This document shows, one piece after another, positions 18,068-26,015 of a stretch of 64,000 nt of DNA. Made by a program: the position numbers and the translations under genes. The notes beneath the pieces were generated by a model. The model did no database searches and was not told where the DNA came from. It saw only the letters and a program-made list of their open reading frames with translations. Within the stretch, counting starts at the first letter, position 1. Each line of letters begins with the position of its first letter. Origin of the DNA: Lewinellaceae bacterium. Its GTDB lineage: Bacteria > Bacteroidota > Bacteroidia > Chitinophagales > Saprospiraceae. Where the stretch lies: the NCBI GenBank assembly GCA_020636405.1, contig JACJXW010000011.1, positions 124,001 through 188,000 of the forward strand, written 5' to 3'.

Positions 18068-18510
18068 GAGTCCAGGTTTTACGATGCTTTTGGCCAGGGG
18101 GCTCTGGGGGTGCTACTCCTATATTTGGTGGAGTGGGCAATTGTTACCATGCGGCGGAGCCCTTTCTATTCACTCTTATGGATAAATACCGGGAAAGTGG
18201 AGAAGTGGCCTCGTAGGTTAACACTTTTTTAGGATTTGGAGCCAGAGCCAGGGGGAGGAAGAGAATAACCGGGGCAGATGAGCTAATCTCCCTTATTGAC
18301 AGGACAATGCAGTCCACGAGATGATATAGGCGTTGATAACAGATGGAAGCTGATACCTGTAGGGGGACGGACAGGAAGAACCATCGCAGTACAAGCAAAG
18401 GCATCCCTGCCAACAATCGGAATAGCGGAGGCCCCGGCACAGCAGTGCTGTCGAATGAGCATTTACAGCATCTTCGGCTAAAGCAGGGGGTTCATGTTAC
18501 AACCCAAAAC
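18068..18510. other. 443-nt gap without recognisable gene
   Basis: Lies between asnS (ending at 18511) and the glycosyltransferase start (18067), both on the minus strand. The open frames in it (for example 18144-18440, minus) lack coherent structure and I reject them. The right end (18498-18518) runs into an array-like segment that includes the asnS stop codon. Confidence 0.5.
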
Positions 18511-18515
18511 CTAAA
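18500..18515 (-). repeat. Array-like segment across the asnS stop codon
   Basis: Units AACCCAAA and ACCTAAAA on the plus strand. The same words occur at 36209-36223 behind another minus-strand gene. The asnS stop codon (18513-18511) lies inside the second unit. Confidence 0.45.
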
Positions 18516-19965
18516 ACTCCGCATTGCCCGGCGTTCTCGGGAAGCCGATCACATCGCGAATGTTGCCCATTCCGGTAATGAATTGCACCATGCGTTCGAA
18601 ACCCAGTCCGAAACCGGCATGGGGGCAGCCGCCGAACTTGCGCAGCTCGAGATACCACCACAATTCTTCTTCGGGGATACCCATATCGTGCATGCGCTGA
18701 ACGAGCACCTCGTAGCGTTCCTCCCGCTGGGAGCCGCCGATCACCTCTCCGATGCCGGGGAAGAGCACGTCCATTGCGGCAACGGTGCGGCCGGGTACTT
18801 CGGGGTTTTCTTCGTTGAGGCGCATATAGAAGGCCTTGATGCTGGCGGGATAATCCCGAACGATTACCGGCTTTTGAAAGTGCTTCTCCACTAGGTAACG
18901 CTCGTGTTCCGCCTGCAGGTCCTTACCCCATTCCACATCGTACTCGAACTTGCCTTTCTTATAGGGCTTGGAGTTGCGCAGGATGCGGACGGCTTCAGTA
19001 TAGGTAATGCGTTCGAAGTCGTTGTCTGCCACGAATCGCAGGGTCTCTGTCAACCCCATGGGGCGGCGTTGTTCCTTGGGTAGGTTCTTTTCCTGGTTCT
19101 GGATGCGCTGGTCCAGGAAGTCCAACTCGTCCGGGTAGTTATCCAGAATATGGCGGATGAGATACTTGCAGAAATCCTCTGCCAGCCCCATATTGTCAAA
19201 GATATCAAAGAAGGCTATTTCCGGTTCGATCATCCAGAACTCGGCCAGGTGGCGGGAGGTATTGGAGTTTTCAGCGCGGAAGGTAGGGCCGAAGGTATAA
19301 ACCTTGCCCAGTGCCAGAGCTCCGATCTCGGCCTGTAGCTGGCCGGAAACGGTCAGGTTGGTAGGCTTTTCGAAAAAGTCCTGGCTCCAGTCCACCTGTC
19401 CGTCTTCCGTCCGGGGCGGGTTGCCCACATCCAAAGTGGTGACGTGAAACATCTCCCCGGCCCCTTCGGCGTCACTGCCCGTGATAATGGGCGTGTGCAA
19501 ATAGAAGTAGCCGTTATCGTTAAAATATTTGTGGATGGCATAGGCAACGCCGTGGCGGATGCGAAAAACGGCGGTAAAGGTGTTGGTGCGCATGCGGAAG
19601 TGGGCTTTCTCACGCATGAACTCCATGCTCTGCGCCTTGGGCTGCATAGGGTACTGCTCTGGATTGGCCTCTCCCAGGATCTCCAGGGATTCTGCCAGTA
19701 CTTCCACGTCCTGGCCGGCGCCCTGCGATTCCACCAGTTTGCCCGTCACCTTGATGCAGGCGTGAAAAGTTACCTTTTTCAGCACAGCTTCATCGAACTG
19801 CTCAAAGTCGACAACCACCTGCAGCGTATTCATGCTGGTGCCGTCATTCAGGGCAATGAAACGGTTGGAACGAAAGGACCGTACCCAGCCCATAACGGTG
19901 ACCTCCTGGCCCAACAGGTCGGTATATTCAGTAAGGACGGTTTTTATCTCGGTTCGCTTGCTCAT
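18511..19965 (-). CDS. asnS: Asparaginyl-tRNA synthetase
   Basis: Class IIb aminoacyl-tRNA synthetase that charges tRNA-Asn in the cytoplasm; 484 aa. The N-terminal OB-fold anticodon-binding domain shows VTVMGWVRSFRSNRFIALND. Class II motif 2 is seen as FRAENSNTSRHLAEFWMIEP and motif 3 as GFGLGFERMVQFITG near the C-terminus. The insert around residues 280-370 is usual for bacterial AsnRS. The 5' leader contains an octamer-period segment (19980-20027). It appears monocistronic. Secure. Confidence 0.98.
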   Translation of the reverse strand: MSKRTEIKTVLTEYTDLLGQEVTVMGWVRSFRSNRFIALNDGTSMNTLQVVVDFEQFDEAVLKKVTFHACIKVTGKLVESQGAGQDVEVLAESLEILGEANPEQYPMQPKAQSMEFMREKAHFRMRTNTFTAVFRIRHGVAYAIHKYFNDNGYFYLHTPIITGSDAEGAGEMFHVTTLDVGNPPRTEDGQVDWSQDFFEKPTNLTVSGQLQAEIGALALGKVYTFGPTFRAENSNTSRHLAEFWMIEPEIAFFDIFDNMGLAEDFCKYLIRHILDNYPDELDFLDQRIQNQEKNLPKEQRRPMGLTETLRFVADNDFERITYTEAVRILRNSKPYKKGKFEYDVEWGKDLQAEHERYLVEKHFQKPVIVRDYPASIKAFYMRLNEENPEVPGRTVAAMDVLFPGIGEVIGGSQREERYEVLVQRMHDMGIPEEELWWYLELRKFGGCPHAGFGLGFERMVQFITGMGNIRDVIGFPRTPGNAEF

Positions 19966-19979
19966 GGCGCTATTTGTGG

Positions 19980-20027
19980 AAGTGTTTATGTGTAAATGTC
20001 TAATTTCTTGAATGCCCGAATGGTTCC
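19980..20027. repeat. Degenerate octamer array in the asnS leader
   Basis: Six consecutive 8-nt units on the plus strand: AAGTGTTT, ATGTGTAA, ATGTCTAA, TTTCTTGA, ATGCCCGA, ATGGTTCC. The positions of AT and the ending A recur at lag 8, but the units are not identical. It begins 15 nt upstream of the asnS ATG. Confidence 0.5.
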
Positions 20028-20299
20028 GGGGCTATCCAATTTTACGCCCTCCGGCTCAAAGAAGTTGCGAAAATACAGGTTTTGGAGAGAAAGATCAAAT
20101 AGGGAGAAGATTTTGGCATGACTCTATGGGCTTTCGTAGTTCCGCACGGGGAAAGATGAAGGATAACCAGGCGCGAGGGCGGGTTTCGAGGGGGTGAAGT
20201 GGAGGGCATCCCAGCGGAAAGGCGAGGGGGGATAGTTATAAAAGCAATCCTTACTTAAGTAATGATCACAAACATAACGGCCAGAATAACTTCGGCTTT

Positions 20300-21199
20300 T
20301 CACCCGTCGTTGAACTGCTGCCACCGTTGCTCCGACCGCTGCAGGAAAGACTCAAACTTGCCGGGAGGTGGTATCCTGAAACGAGCCGGCTGCCCGGTTG
20401 CAGGGTGGGCGAATTCTAACCCTACGGCACTGAGAAACAACCCTTTGCCTTTGAGCAGCGGCTGGTTTTTCGTATACAATACATCCCCCAGGATGGGACA
20501 GCCTATACCGGCCAGGTGGCGGCGCAACTGGTGGGTACGGCCGGTGCGGGGGCAGAGCTCAAGTAGCGAGATCCATTCTACCTTAAGCGAGCGCACTTGC
20601 CGGAGCAGGCGAAATTCAGTGTGGGCTTCCTGCCCGTCGATGGGTTCCTGAACAATTCCCGCCGGAGGGGCCTTTCCCGCCACGATGGCCAGATAGGTTT
20701 TTTGTACGGCCTTTTTTTCAAACTGGCGTCCCAGAGCAATAGCTGCCCGATGAGATTTGGCTACCAGCAGGAGCCCGGAGGTCAGGGCGTCGAGGCGGTG
20801 GACGGGGCGGGGCCAGGGCAGCGCGTCAGGAGCAGCGGAGGGAGAGAGGTTGAACTGGAGGGCATTGGCCACCGTCCGGTACTGGTTGCCACTGGTGGGC
20901 AGGCCAGCGGGCTTGTCGATCACAGCCAGGTGATCATCCTCGAAGTGAACCTTAAGCGGGAACTCCAGCGGTTTCGGAGGCTTCAAGTTGGAGGGCATCA
21001 GCTCGATGCGCTGGCCGGGGAGCACCCAGTCGCCGGTTTGGCCAGGCCGCCCGTCGACCCATATCGCTCCTGCCTTGATGGCCTTTTTGATGCCTTTACG
21101 GGAGGGAATGGCCCGAAAAACCCGGGGTGCGTAATCGCTCAGGCGTTCACGGGGTGTGCCGGGCGGTACGGTATGGGCTTCCAGGGGGAACATGGCCAT
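20300..21199 (-). CDS. RluA-family pseudouridine synthase
   Basis: Isomerises specific uridines of rRNA or tRNA to pseudouridine. 299 aa: an N-terminal S4-like RNA-binding region (about residues 15-75, KKAIKAGAIWVDGRPG) and a catalytic domain with the family signature PVHRLDALTSGLLLVAK, whose Asp is catalytic, then KTYLAIVAG and GRTHQLRRHLAGIGCPILGD. Which uridine it modifies cannot be read from the sequence; it could be of RluA, RluC/D or TruC type. Upstream on the same strand, 56 nt away, is the S41 peptidase gene, so it may be the last gene of an operon with the two-component pair. Confidence 0.9.
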   Translation of the reverse strand: MAMFPLEAHTVPPGTPRERLSDYAPRVFRAIPSRKGIKKAIKAGAIWVDGRPGQTGDWVLPGQRIELMPSNLKPPKPLEFPLKVHFEDDHLAVIDKPAGLPTSGNQYRTVANALQFNLSPSAAPDALPWPRPVHRLDALTSGLLLVAKSHRAAIALGRQFEKKAVQKTYLAIVAGKAPPAGIVQEPIDGQEAHTEFRLLRQVRSLKVEWISLLELCPRTGRTHQLRRHLAGIGCPILGDVLYTKNQPLLKGKGLFLSAVGLEFAHPATGQPARFRIPPPGKFESFLQRSEQRWQQFNDG

Positions 21200-21255
21200 T
21201 TGATTTACTGCTTTGGGAAAATATTCTGGCGAAGTTGCTGCAGGTATTCCATCCG

Positions 21256-22638
21256 TTAGTCCTGTAATTTCCCCTTCAACACCTCTACCGCCTTTTCCAG
21301 CGCCCTGTCCCGGGTTTGTATGAAATCCTCCACGGTCGGGGCTACCTCGATCTGGGGTATGATGCCGTAACCTACGAACTCCCGCCCGTCGGGGAAAACG
21401 TCTTTTTTAGTGCATATCCTGGCGGACCCTCCTCCGGGTAGTTCCAGCATCAGAGGCTGGCCGGTGCTCCCGTATGTTTTTTGGCCGATGCGGGTGATGT
21501 GGGGCTGGCCATCCAGGTATACGAGGAAGTCTTCAGCGGCAGAGGCCGTATTGTGGCTGGTCAGGATTACAGTAGGCACTACTATCCTGGGCCCTTTTAC
21601 ATCATTGGTGTCCGGCGCATATTCAAATTCATGCCATACGTTGCCGTTGAAGTAATCCAGAGACGTTTTTTCCCATTCATCGATCAGGGTGTCCTTATTT
21701 TCATCAGCGACCCAGTATCCCCAGGCCTTATAGGCGGCGCGGTGTTCCCGCGTCATACTTCGGGAGCCGAAGAGCAGGGTGTCCTCGGTAAGGTATTTGG
21801 CAATCTCCAGTCCAATAGTGGTGCTGCCCCCGCCATTGTTCCGGATGTCGATGATCAGCGCTTTCGCCTTAAGCAACTCCGGTACTTTTTCTATGAAAAG
21901 GGTATCAATTTTTTCGTCTCCGAATGAATTCAACGCGACGTAGGCGATATCCTTTTCCATCCATTTGAAATTCAACAGTTCCCAATCCGGGAATGGCGGA
22001 TAGATGGCTTCTTTGTTCAACGCCCGGGTGAGGTGCAGGCTCCGCTCCAACCCTTTTGGGGTGCGAATGCGGATATCAATAGACTCTCCCTTAAAGCCTT
22101 TCAGCAGGCCCCGGATACCATTGTCCCAGAGGATGTAATCCGTTGAGGAAGAAATATAGGGAATGACCTCTTTCTCCAGATAGGCCTTCACCGGCATGCC
22201 GTTTACCTGGATGACCTCACTACCCACCGGAACCTCTTCCTTTTTCGGTTCATTGACATGGGTGATGATGGCCTTCCCATCGACATTCTCCAGGAATAGC
22301 CGATAATCGCCAAAGCTGGTGCGATAGAGCAGGGAATCGATCCTGCTGGGCATGTATATATTGGTATGGCCGTCCTGCAGCAAGGCACACATCCGTTCCA
22401 AAGCCTTGTAGTAGTCATAATCACTCTCCGTAGCCAGGATGATGGGAATATAAGCCTGGTAAACGCTATCCCAATTCAGTTCCGGGACCTGGCCGAAGAA
22501 GGCGAAATTGTAGTTCACTTCCTGCCAGAATTTGGATAGTCCGTAGATCTTTTCTTCCGGGCGAATCGAGTTTTCCCGCTGTGCCCAGGCCATGGCTGTT
22601 CCTGAAAGGAAGGTCAGTATTAGGAGTAATCGGAGCAT
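21256..22638 (-). CDS. S41-family (tail-specific protease-like) peptidase, exported
   Basis: 460 aa with an N-terminal signal peptide (MLRLLLILTFLSGTAMAWAQ), so periplasmic or outer-membrane associated. A PDZ-like segment around residues 140-190 (VPVGSEVIQVNGMPVKAYL) precedes the S41 core with IDIRNNGGGS and HNTASAAEDFLVYL, the latter containing the catalytic Ser, and GQKTYGSTGQP. Such proteases degrade or process periplasmic proteins. The gene is 57 nt behind the response regulator on the same strand, so cotranscription with the LytS/LytTR pair is likely and links it to envelope signalling. Confidence 0.88.
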   Translation of the reverse strand: MLRLLLILTFLSGTAMAWAQRENSIRPEEKIYGLSKFWQEVNYNFAFFGQVPELNWDSVYQAYIPIILATESDYDYYKALERMCALLQDGHTNIYMPSRIDSLLYRTSFGDYRLFLENVDGKAIITHVNEPKKEEVPVGSEVIQVNGMPVKAYLEKEVIPYISSSTDYILWDNGIRGLLKGFKGESIDIRIRTPKGLERSLHLTRALNKEAIYPPFPDWELLNFKWMEKDIAYVALNSFGDEKIDTLFIEKVPELLKAKALIIDIRNNGGGSTTIGLEIAKYLTEDTLLFGSRSMTREHRAAYKAWGYWVADENKDTLIDEWEKTSLDYFNGNVWHEFEYAPDTNDVKGPRIVVPTVILTSHNTASAAEDFLVYLDGQPHITRIGQKTYGSTGQPLMLELPGGGSARICTKKDVFPDGREFVGYGIIPQIEVAPTVEDFIQTRDRALEKAVEVLKGKLQD

Positions 22639-22695
22639 AAATTATGGTGTTTTTTCTACTGGAAGTATAACGCGAATCTCAGGCTGGCCAGTATC

Positions 22696-23421
22696 TTACA
22701 AAAACAATTGCTTCACCTCTTGCCGGTAACTTTTTCCAATGGGCAGCGGCTTCCCGTTTTTCAGGTGTAAGGTGTTGCCTTCTACATAATCAATGTGCTG
22801 CCGCTGAACAATATAGGATTTATGAATGCGGAAAAAATCGCTCTCCGGTAAGTCGCCCTCGAAACTGGCCAGGGTACGGGGGGTAAGGAGGAACTCCTCA
22901 CCCTGCCATACTTTCACATAATTGCCATAGCTTTCCAGGTAGAATATGTCCGCCAGGTTGACCTGGACAAACCGCTTATCGGCTTTAATGAACAGCTGCT
23001 TTTGCTCATTCGGCGCCGGCTCCCGGGAGACAGGAGGAGGGGCAGGCGCCGCGGCATGAGTCAATTGATGGAGCTCGTAGGCTTTATTGACGGCCTTTAA
23101 AAAGCGTTCAAAGCGGAACGGTTTCAGCAGGTAATCGCACACATCCAGCTCAAAACTTTCCAGGGCATATTCTTCGTAGGCGGAGGTGACGATGACAAGG
23201 GGCCGTTGGTTCAGGGTCCTCAGGAAATCCAGGCCTTTCAGTTTGGGCATCTGAATGTCCAGGAATATCAGTTCTGCTTCCCGGGTGTTCAGGGCGGCGA
23301 GGGCTTCGGTAGCCGAATAGTACTGGCCGGCGGGCTCGAGGAAGGGCACATCCCGGGCGTACTCCAGGATGACTTTATGCGCCAACGGCTCGTCGTCGAT
23401 GATCAGAAAACGCAGGTTCAT
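22696..23421 (-). CDS. LytTR-family response regulator
   Basis: 241 aa. Receiver domain at residues 1-120 with the acidic pair DD (9-10), phospho-acceptor Asp55 in LIFLDIQMP, the switch Ser/Thr in VTSAY and the Lys in LLKPF. After a Pro/Ala-rich linker follows a LytTR DNA-binding domain (about 140-241) with KADKRFVQVNLADIFYLESY and DFFRIHKSYIVQ. It should bind direct repeats upstream of its targets when phosphorylated by the kinase encoded just upstream. Its ATG overlaps the kinase stop codon (ATGA), a sign of translational coupling. Target genes are unknown; the divergent ABC/M1 genes are the obvious candidates. Confidence 0.95.
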   Translation of the reverse strand: MNLRFLIIDDEPLAHKVILEYARDVPFLEPAGQYYSATEALAALNTREAELIFLDIQMPKLKGLDFLRTLNQRPLVIVTSAYEEYALESFELDVCDYLLKPFRFERFLKAVNKAYELHQLTHAAAPAPPPVSREPAPNEQKQLFIKADKRFVQVNLADIFYLESYGNYVKVWQGEEFLLTPRTLASFEGDLPESDFFRIHKSYIVQRQHIDYVEGNTLHLKNGKPLPIGKSYRQEVKQLFL

Positions 23422-24875
23422 GACAGGTTCAGTTTCAGCGTAGCGGTGTAGGTGTTTTGCCCTTGTTCCTCAGTTGTTAGTTCGTGGCGTTCGGGGAATA
23501 GCAGCTCCAGCCGGCGCTTCAGGTTGGCCAGGCCGAACCCTCCGGGTTCTGCAACCCGCTCTTCTACGGAATTCTTACAGGAGAACAGCAAATCGCCGGC
23601 ACCGCTTTCCAAACGCAGGTGCAAAAAACCGGCCCCTTCCGCCGGCTCAATGCCGTGTTTGAAGGCATTCTCCACTAAGGTAATAAATAACAGGGGGGGG
23701 ATGGGCAGTTTTTCATCGGTGATGTCCTTTTCGAACCGGAAATCGAGCCGTTTGTGCAACCGGATCCGCTGCAGGTGAATGTAATCTTCGATGTATTTCA
23801 CCTCTTCGGCAAGGGGTACGTGGCCTTCTTTTCCTTTATAGATCACATAACGCATCAGTTCGGAAAGCTGCAGGATGACTTCCGGTGTCTGCCGGTCCTG
23901 GGTCAGGCTGAGAGCGTACAGGTTGTTGAGGGTGTTGAAGAAGAAATGCGGGTTGACCTGTTGTTTCAGCAGCTTCAGTTCTGCTTCCGACCGCTCCCGG
24001 GCCAAAGCGGTTATCTCGTTGTTTTGCCGGTACCATTTGATCGCCAGGATAAACGGAATGCTGAACAACATCCCAAAGAAGGGTACCAGGGCGTTGATCT
24101 CTTCGAAGATCAATCCGTTGTTCATCGGATGTATGTCTGTCTGCCGGACCATGGGCAGCCAGGAGATCAGCTGGGCCGCAACCGGGTAAAAGAGCAGGAC
24201 GGCGGCGATGAACCCGAAGCCGTAAAAAATGACGCCTTTCTGCTTCAGCATTTTGTTGATGAGGAAATAATGGTTGATCCAGTAAAAACAATAATAAATA
24301 AGCAGGATAATAAAGATCTGGAGAGTGTAACTGATCACCGTTAACGGAGAGGCCTCACCCATGGGATTGCCCGGAATGGTAAATCCCAGCCCTGCATAAA
24401 AAACGGCAAATAGGGCTGTAAACAACAGGATACCCTTTTCCAGGCTTACTTTCCGGGCCCACAGGCGCGCCGCTTTGCCTTCCAGCCAGTAATGATTCAC
24501 CAGAATGGCCAGTTCGGCGATCAGAAACCAGGCGCCGGTACTCCGGACGGCCACCTTGCCGAGGGCGCCGGAAGCGATCCATTCCTGCCAGCCCAGCGCC
24601 TCCAGCAGATAAGGGTAGGCCAGGAAACAGAAACCCCACAACAGCACAAACGCTATGGTGGGTAACTGTCGCCTGAGCCGTTGCCTGAAGCCGGAAAAGG
24701 CCAGTACCGGAGCGAACAACAGGCAGCCCCTGCTTATATAGGACAGGTATACGGGCCACTCGTGGCGGTTTTCCTGAACGGACAGCAGGATACTGGTGAA
24801 AACGATGCCGGTGAAGAAGATCCAGATGGTGCTGGATAACAGGAAATGCTCAATGTGTTTAACAACTCTATTCAT
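23418..24875 (-). CDS. LytS-type sensor histidine kinase
   Basis: 485 aa from the ATG at 24875. A longer frame continues upstream, but it runs antisense through the ABC ATPase gene, so I reject it. The N-terminal half holds about eight hydrophobic helices (for example IWIFFTGIVFTSILL, FVLLWGFCFLAYPYLL). The His-kinase domain of LytS type contains the phospho-acceptor in KQQVNPHFFFNTLNNLYALS, and the ATPase part shows PPLLFITLVENAFKHGI and FGLANLKRRL. It senses an unknown membrane or envelope signal and phosphorylates the overlapping LytTR regulator. A TAAATTTG -7 element lies at 24927-24934. Confidence 0.95.
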   Translation of the reverse strand: MNRVVKHIEHFLLSSTIWIFFTGIVFTSILLSVQENRHEWPVYLSYISRGCLLFAPVLAFSGFRQRLRRQLPTIAFVLLWGFCFLAYPYLLEALGWQEWIASGALGKVAVRSTGAWFLIAELAILVNHYWLEGKAARLWARKVSLEKGILLFTALFAVFYAGLGFTIPGNPMGEASPLTVISYTLQIFIILLIYYCFYWINHYFLINKMLKQKGVIFYGFGFIAAVLLFYPVAAQLISWLPMVRQTDIHPMNNGLIFEEINALVPFFGMLFSIPFILAIKWYRQNNEITALARERSEAELKLLKQQVNPHFFFNTLNNLYALSLTQDRQTPEVILQLSELMRYVIYKGKEGHVPLAEEVKYIEDYIHLQRIRLHKRLDFRFEKDITDEKLPIPPLLFITLVENAFKHGIEPAEGAGFLHLRLESGAGDLLFSCKNSVEERVAEPGGFGLANLKRRLELLFPERHELTTEEQGQNTYTATLKLNLS

Positions 24876-24926
24876 GCGTTTTCTTTTTTCACTGCCTTCA
24901 AACCAAGCCAATAGGATCGACTCCGC

Positions 24927-24934
24927 CAAATTTA
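24927..24934 (-). promoter_or_regulatory. Putative -7 element of the two-component operon
   Basis: The minus strand reads TAAATTTG, a full TAnnTTTG match 52 nt upstream of the kinase ATG. No -33 TTTG at proper spacing is seen (a TTTG occurs only 6 nt upstream), so confidence is moderate. It lies in the 217-nt divergent gap shared with the ABC operon. Confidence 0.4.
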
Positions 24935-25092
24935 CGTGGCCAAAGCCGCTCCTCCCATGATGAAGGGCTGATTTTCCAATGGCGAGGGATATTCGCTCCT
25001 TTATCCTGCTTATCGGGCCCTTCACCACTATTAATAGCTGGTGCGTTTTTTCTCCTCTACATTTACTGCAGATCACCAAAACCACCAGCCTT

Positions 25093-25968
25093 ATGCAACT
25101 GGCCGTTTCCAATCTGACCAAAGTATACTCCAACGGTGTCCGGGCCATCGATAACCTGAGCCTGGAGATCGGCACCGGAATGTTCGGCCTGCTTGGGCCC
25201 AACGGCGCCGGCAAATCCACTCTGATGAGAACCATCGCTACCCTGCAACTCCCCGATTCCGGCACCATCACTTTCCGGGGGATCGACGTTTTGGAAGATC
25301 CTATGCGCCTGCGCCGGATACTCGGTTACCTTCCCCAGGAATTTGGCGTCTATCCCAGGGTGTCGGCCGAAAACCTGCTGGACTATTTCGCTACCCTGAA
25401 GGGCGTTGCTTCCCGGGCCGATCGCCGCCGGCTGATCGGGGAAGTATTGGAGATCACCAACCTCTACGAGGTGCGCAAAAAGTATGTGGACAGCTACTCC
25501 GGCGGGATGAAACAGCGCTTCGGCATCGCCCAGTTGCTGCTGAACAACCCCCAACTGATCATCGTAGACGAACCTACCGCCGGGCTGGATCCTGCTGAAC
25601 GCCGCCGTTTCCTCAACATACTGCGGGAGGTGGGCGCCCGCAGCACCGTCATTTTTTCCACCCACATTGTAGACGACGTAAAGGAGCTGTGCACTGAGAT
25701 GGCGATCCTGAACGGCGGGCGTTTGCTGCAGCACACCACTCCGGCAGCTGCTACGGCCGCCCTTCAGGGGCAGATCTGGACAAGGGCAGTTACCCGGGAA
25801 GAAGCGGAGGGCCTGGAGGCGCAATACGAGGTGCTTTCCTCCAACTACAACCAGCATTTTTCCATCGACATTCGGGTGTACAACGCACAACGCCCTTCTC
25901 CGGAATTCACAATGGCAGAACCGAAGTTGGAGGATGTCTATCTCCTGGCATTGAAAGCGGATAACTGA
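25093..25968 (+). CDS. ABC transporter ATP-binding protein
   Basis: 291 aa from the ATG at 25093, which starts the usual MQLAVSNLTKVY; the open frame upstream is an extension without family similarity. Walker A is GPNGAGKST, the Q-loop is in YLPQEFGVYP, the signature is SYSGGMKQRFGIAQ, Walker B is LIIVDEPTAGLDP and the switch His is in IFSTHIVDD. The class matches ABC-2 export or lantibiotic-immunity-type ATPases. It powers the permease/M1 fusion encoded 47 nt downstream, with which it must form an operon. Divergent from the LytS/LytTR operon, a typical arrangement for regulator and controlled transporter. Confidence 0.95.
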   Translation: MQLAVSNLTKVYSNGVRAIDNLSLEIGTGMFGLLGPNGAGKSTLMRTIATLQLPDSGTITFRGIDVLEDPMRLRRILGYLPQEFGVYPRVSAENLLDYFATLKGVASRADRRRLIGEVLEITNLYEVRKKYVDSYSGGMKQRFGIAQLLLNNPQLIIVDEPTAGLDPAERRRFLNILREVGARSTVIFSTHIVDDVKELCTEMAILNGGRLLQHTTPAAATAALQGQIWTRAVTREEAEGLEAQYEVLSSNYNQHFSIDIRVYNAQRPSPEFTMAEPKLEDVYLLALKADN

Positions 25969-26015
25969 CTGTTGCCGCTTCCTGAAGTTTTGCCTTCAAA
26001 AAAAATTGACCGATC

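Noticed and set aside
18144..18440. 98-codon minus-strand frame between asnS and the glycosyltransferase gene
   Set aside because: No start context, no family, irregular composition; I treat the gap as non-coding.
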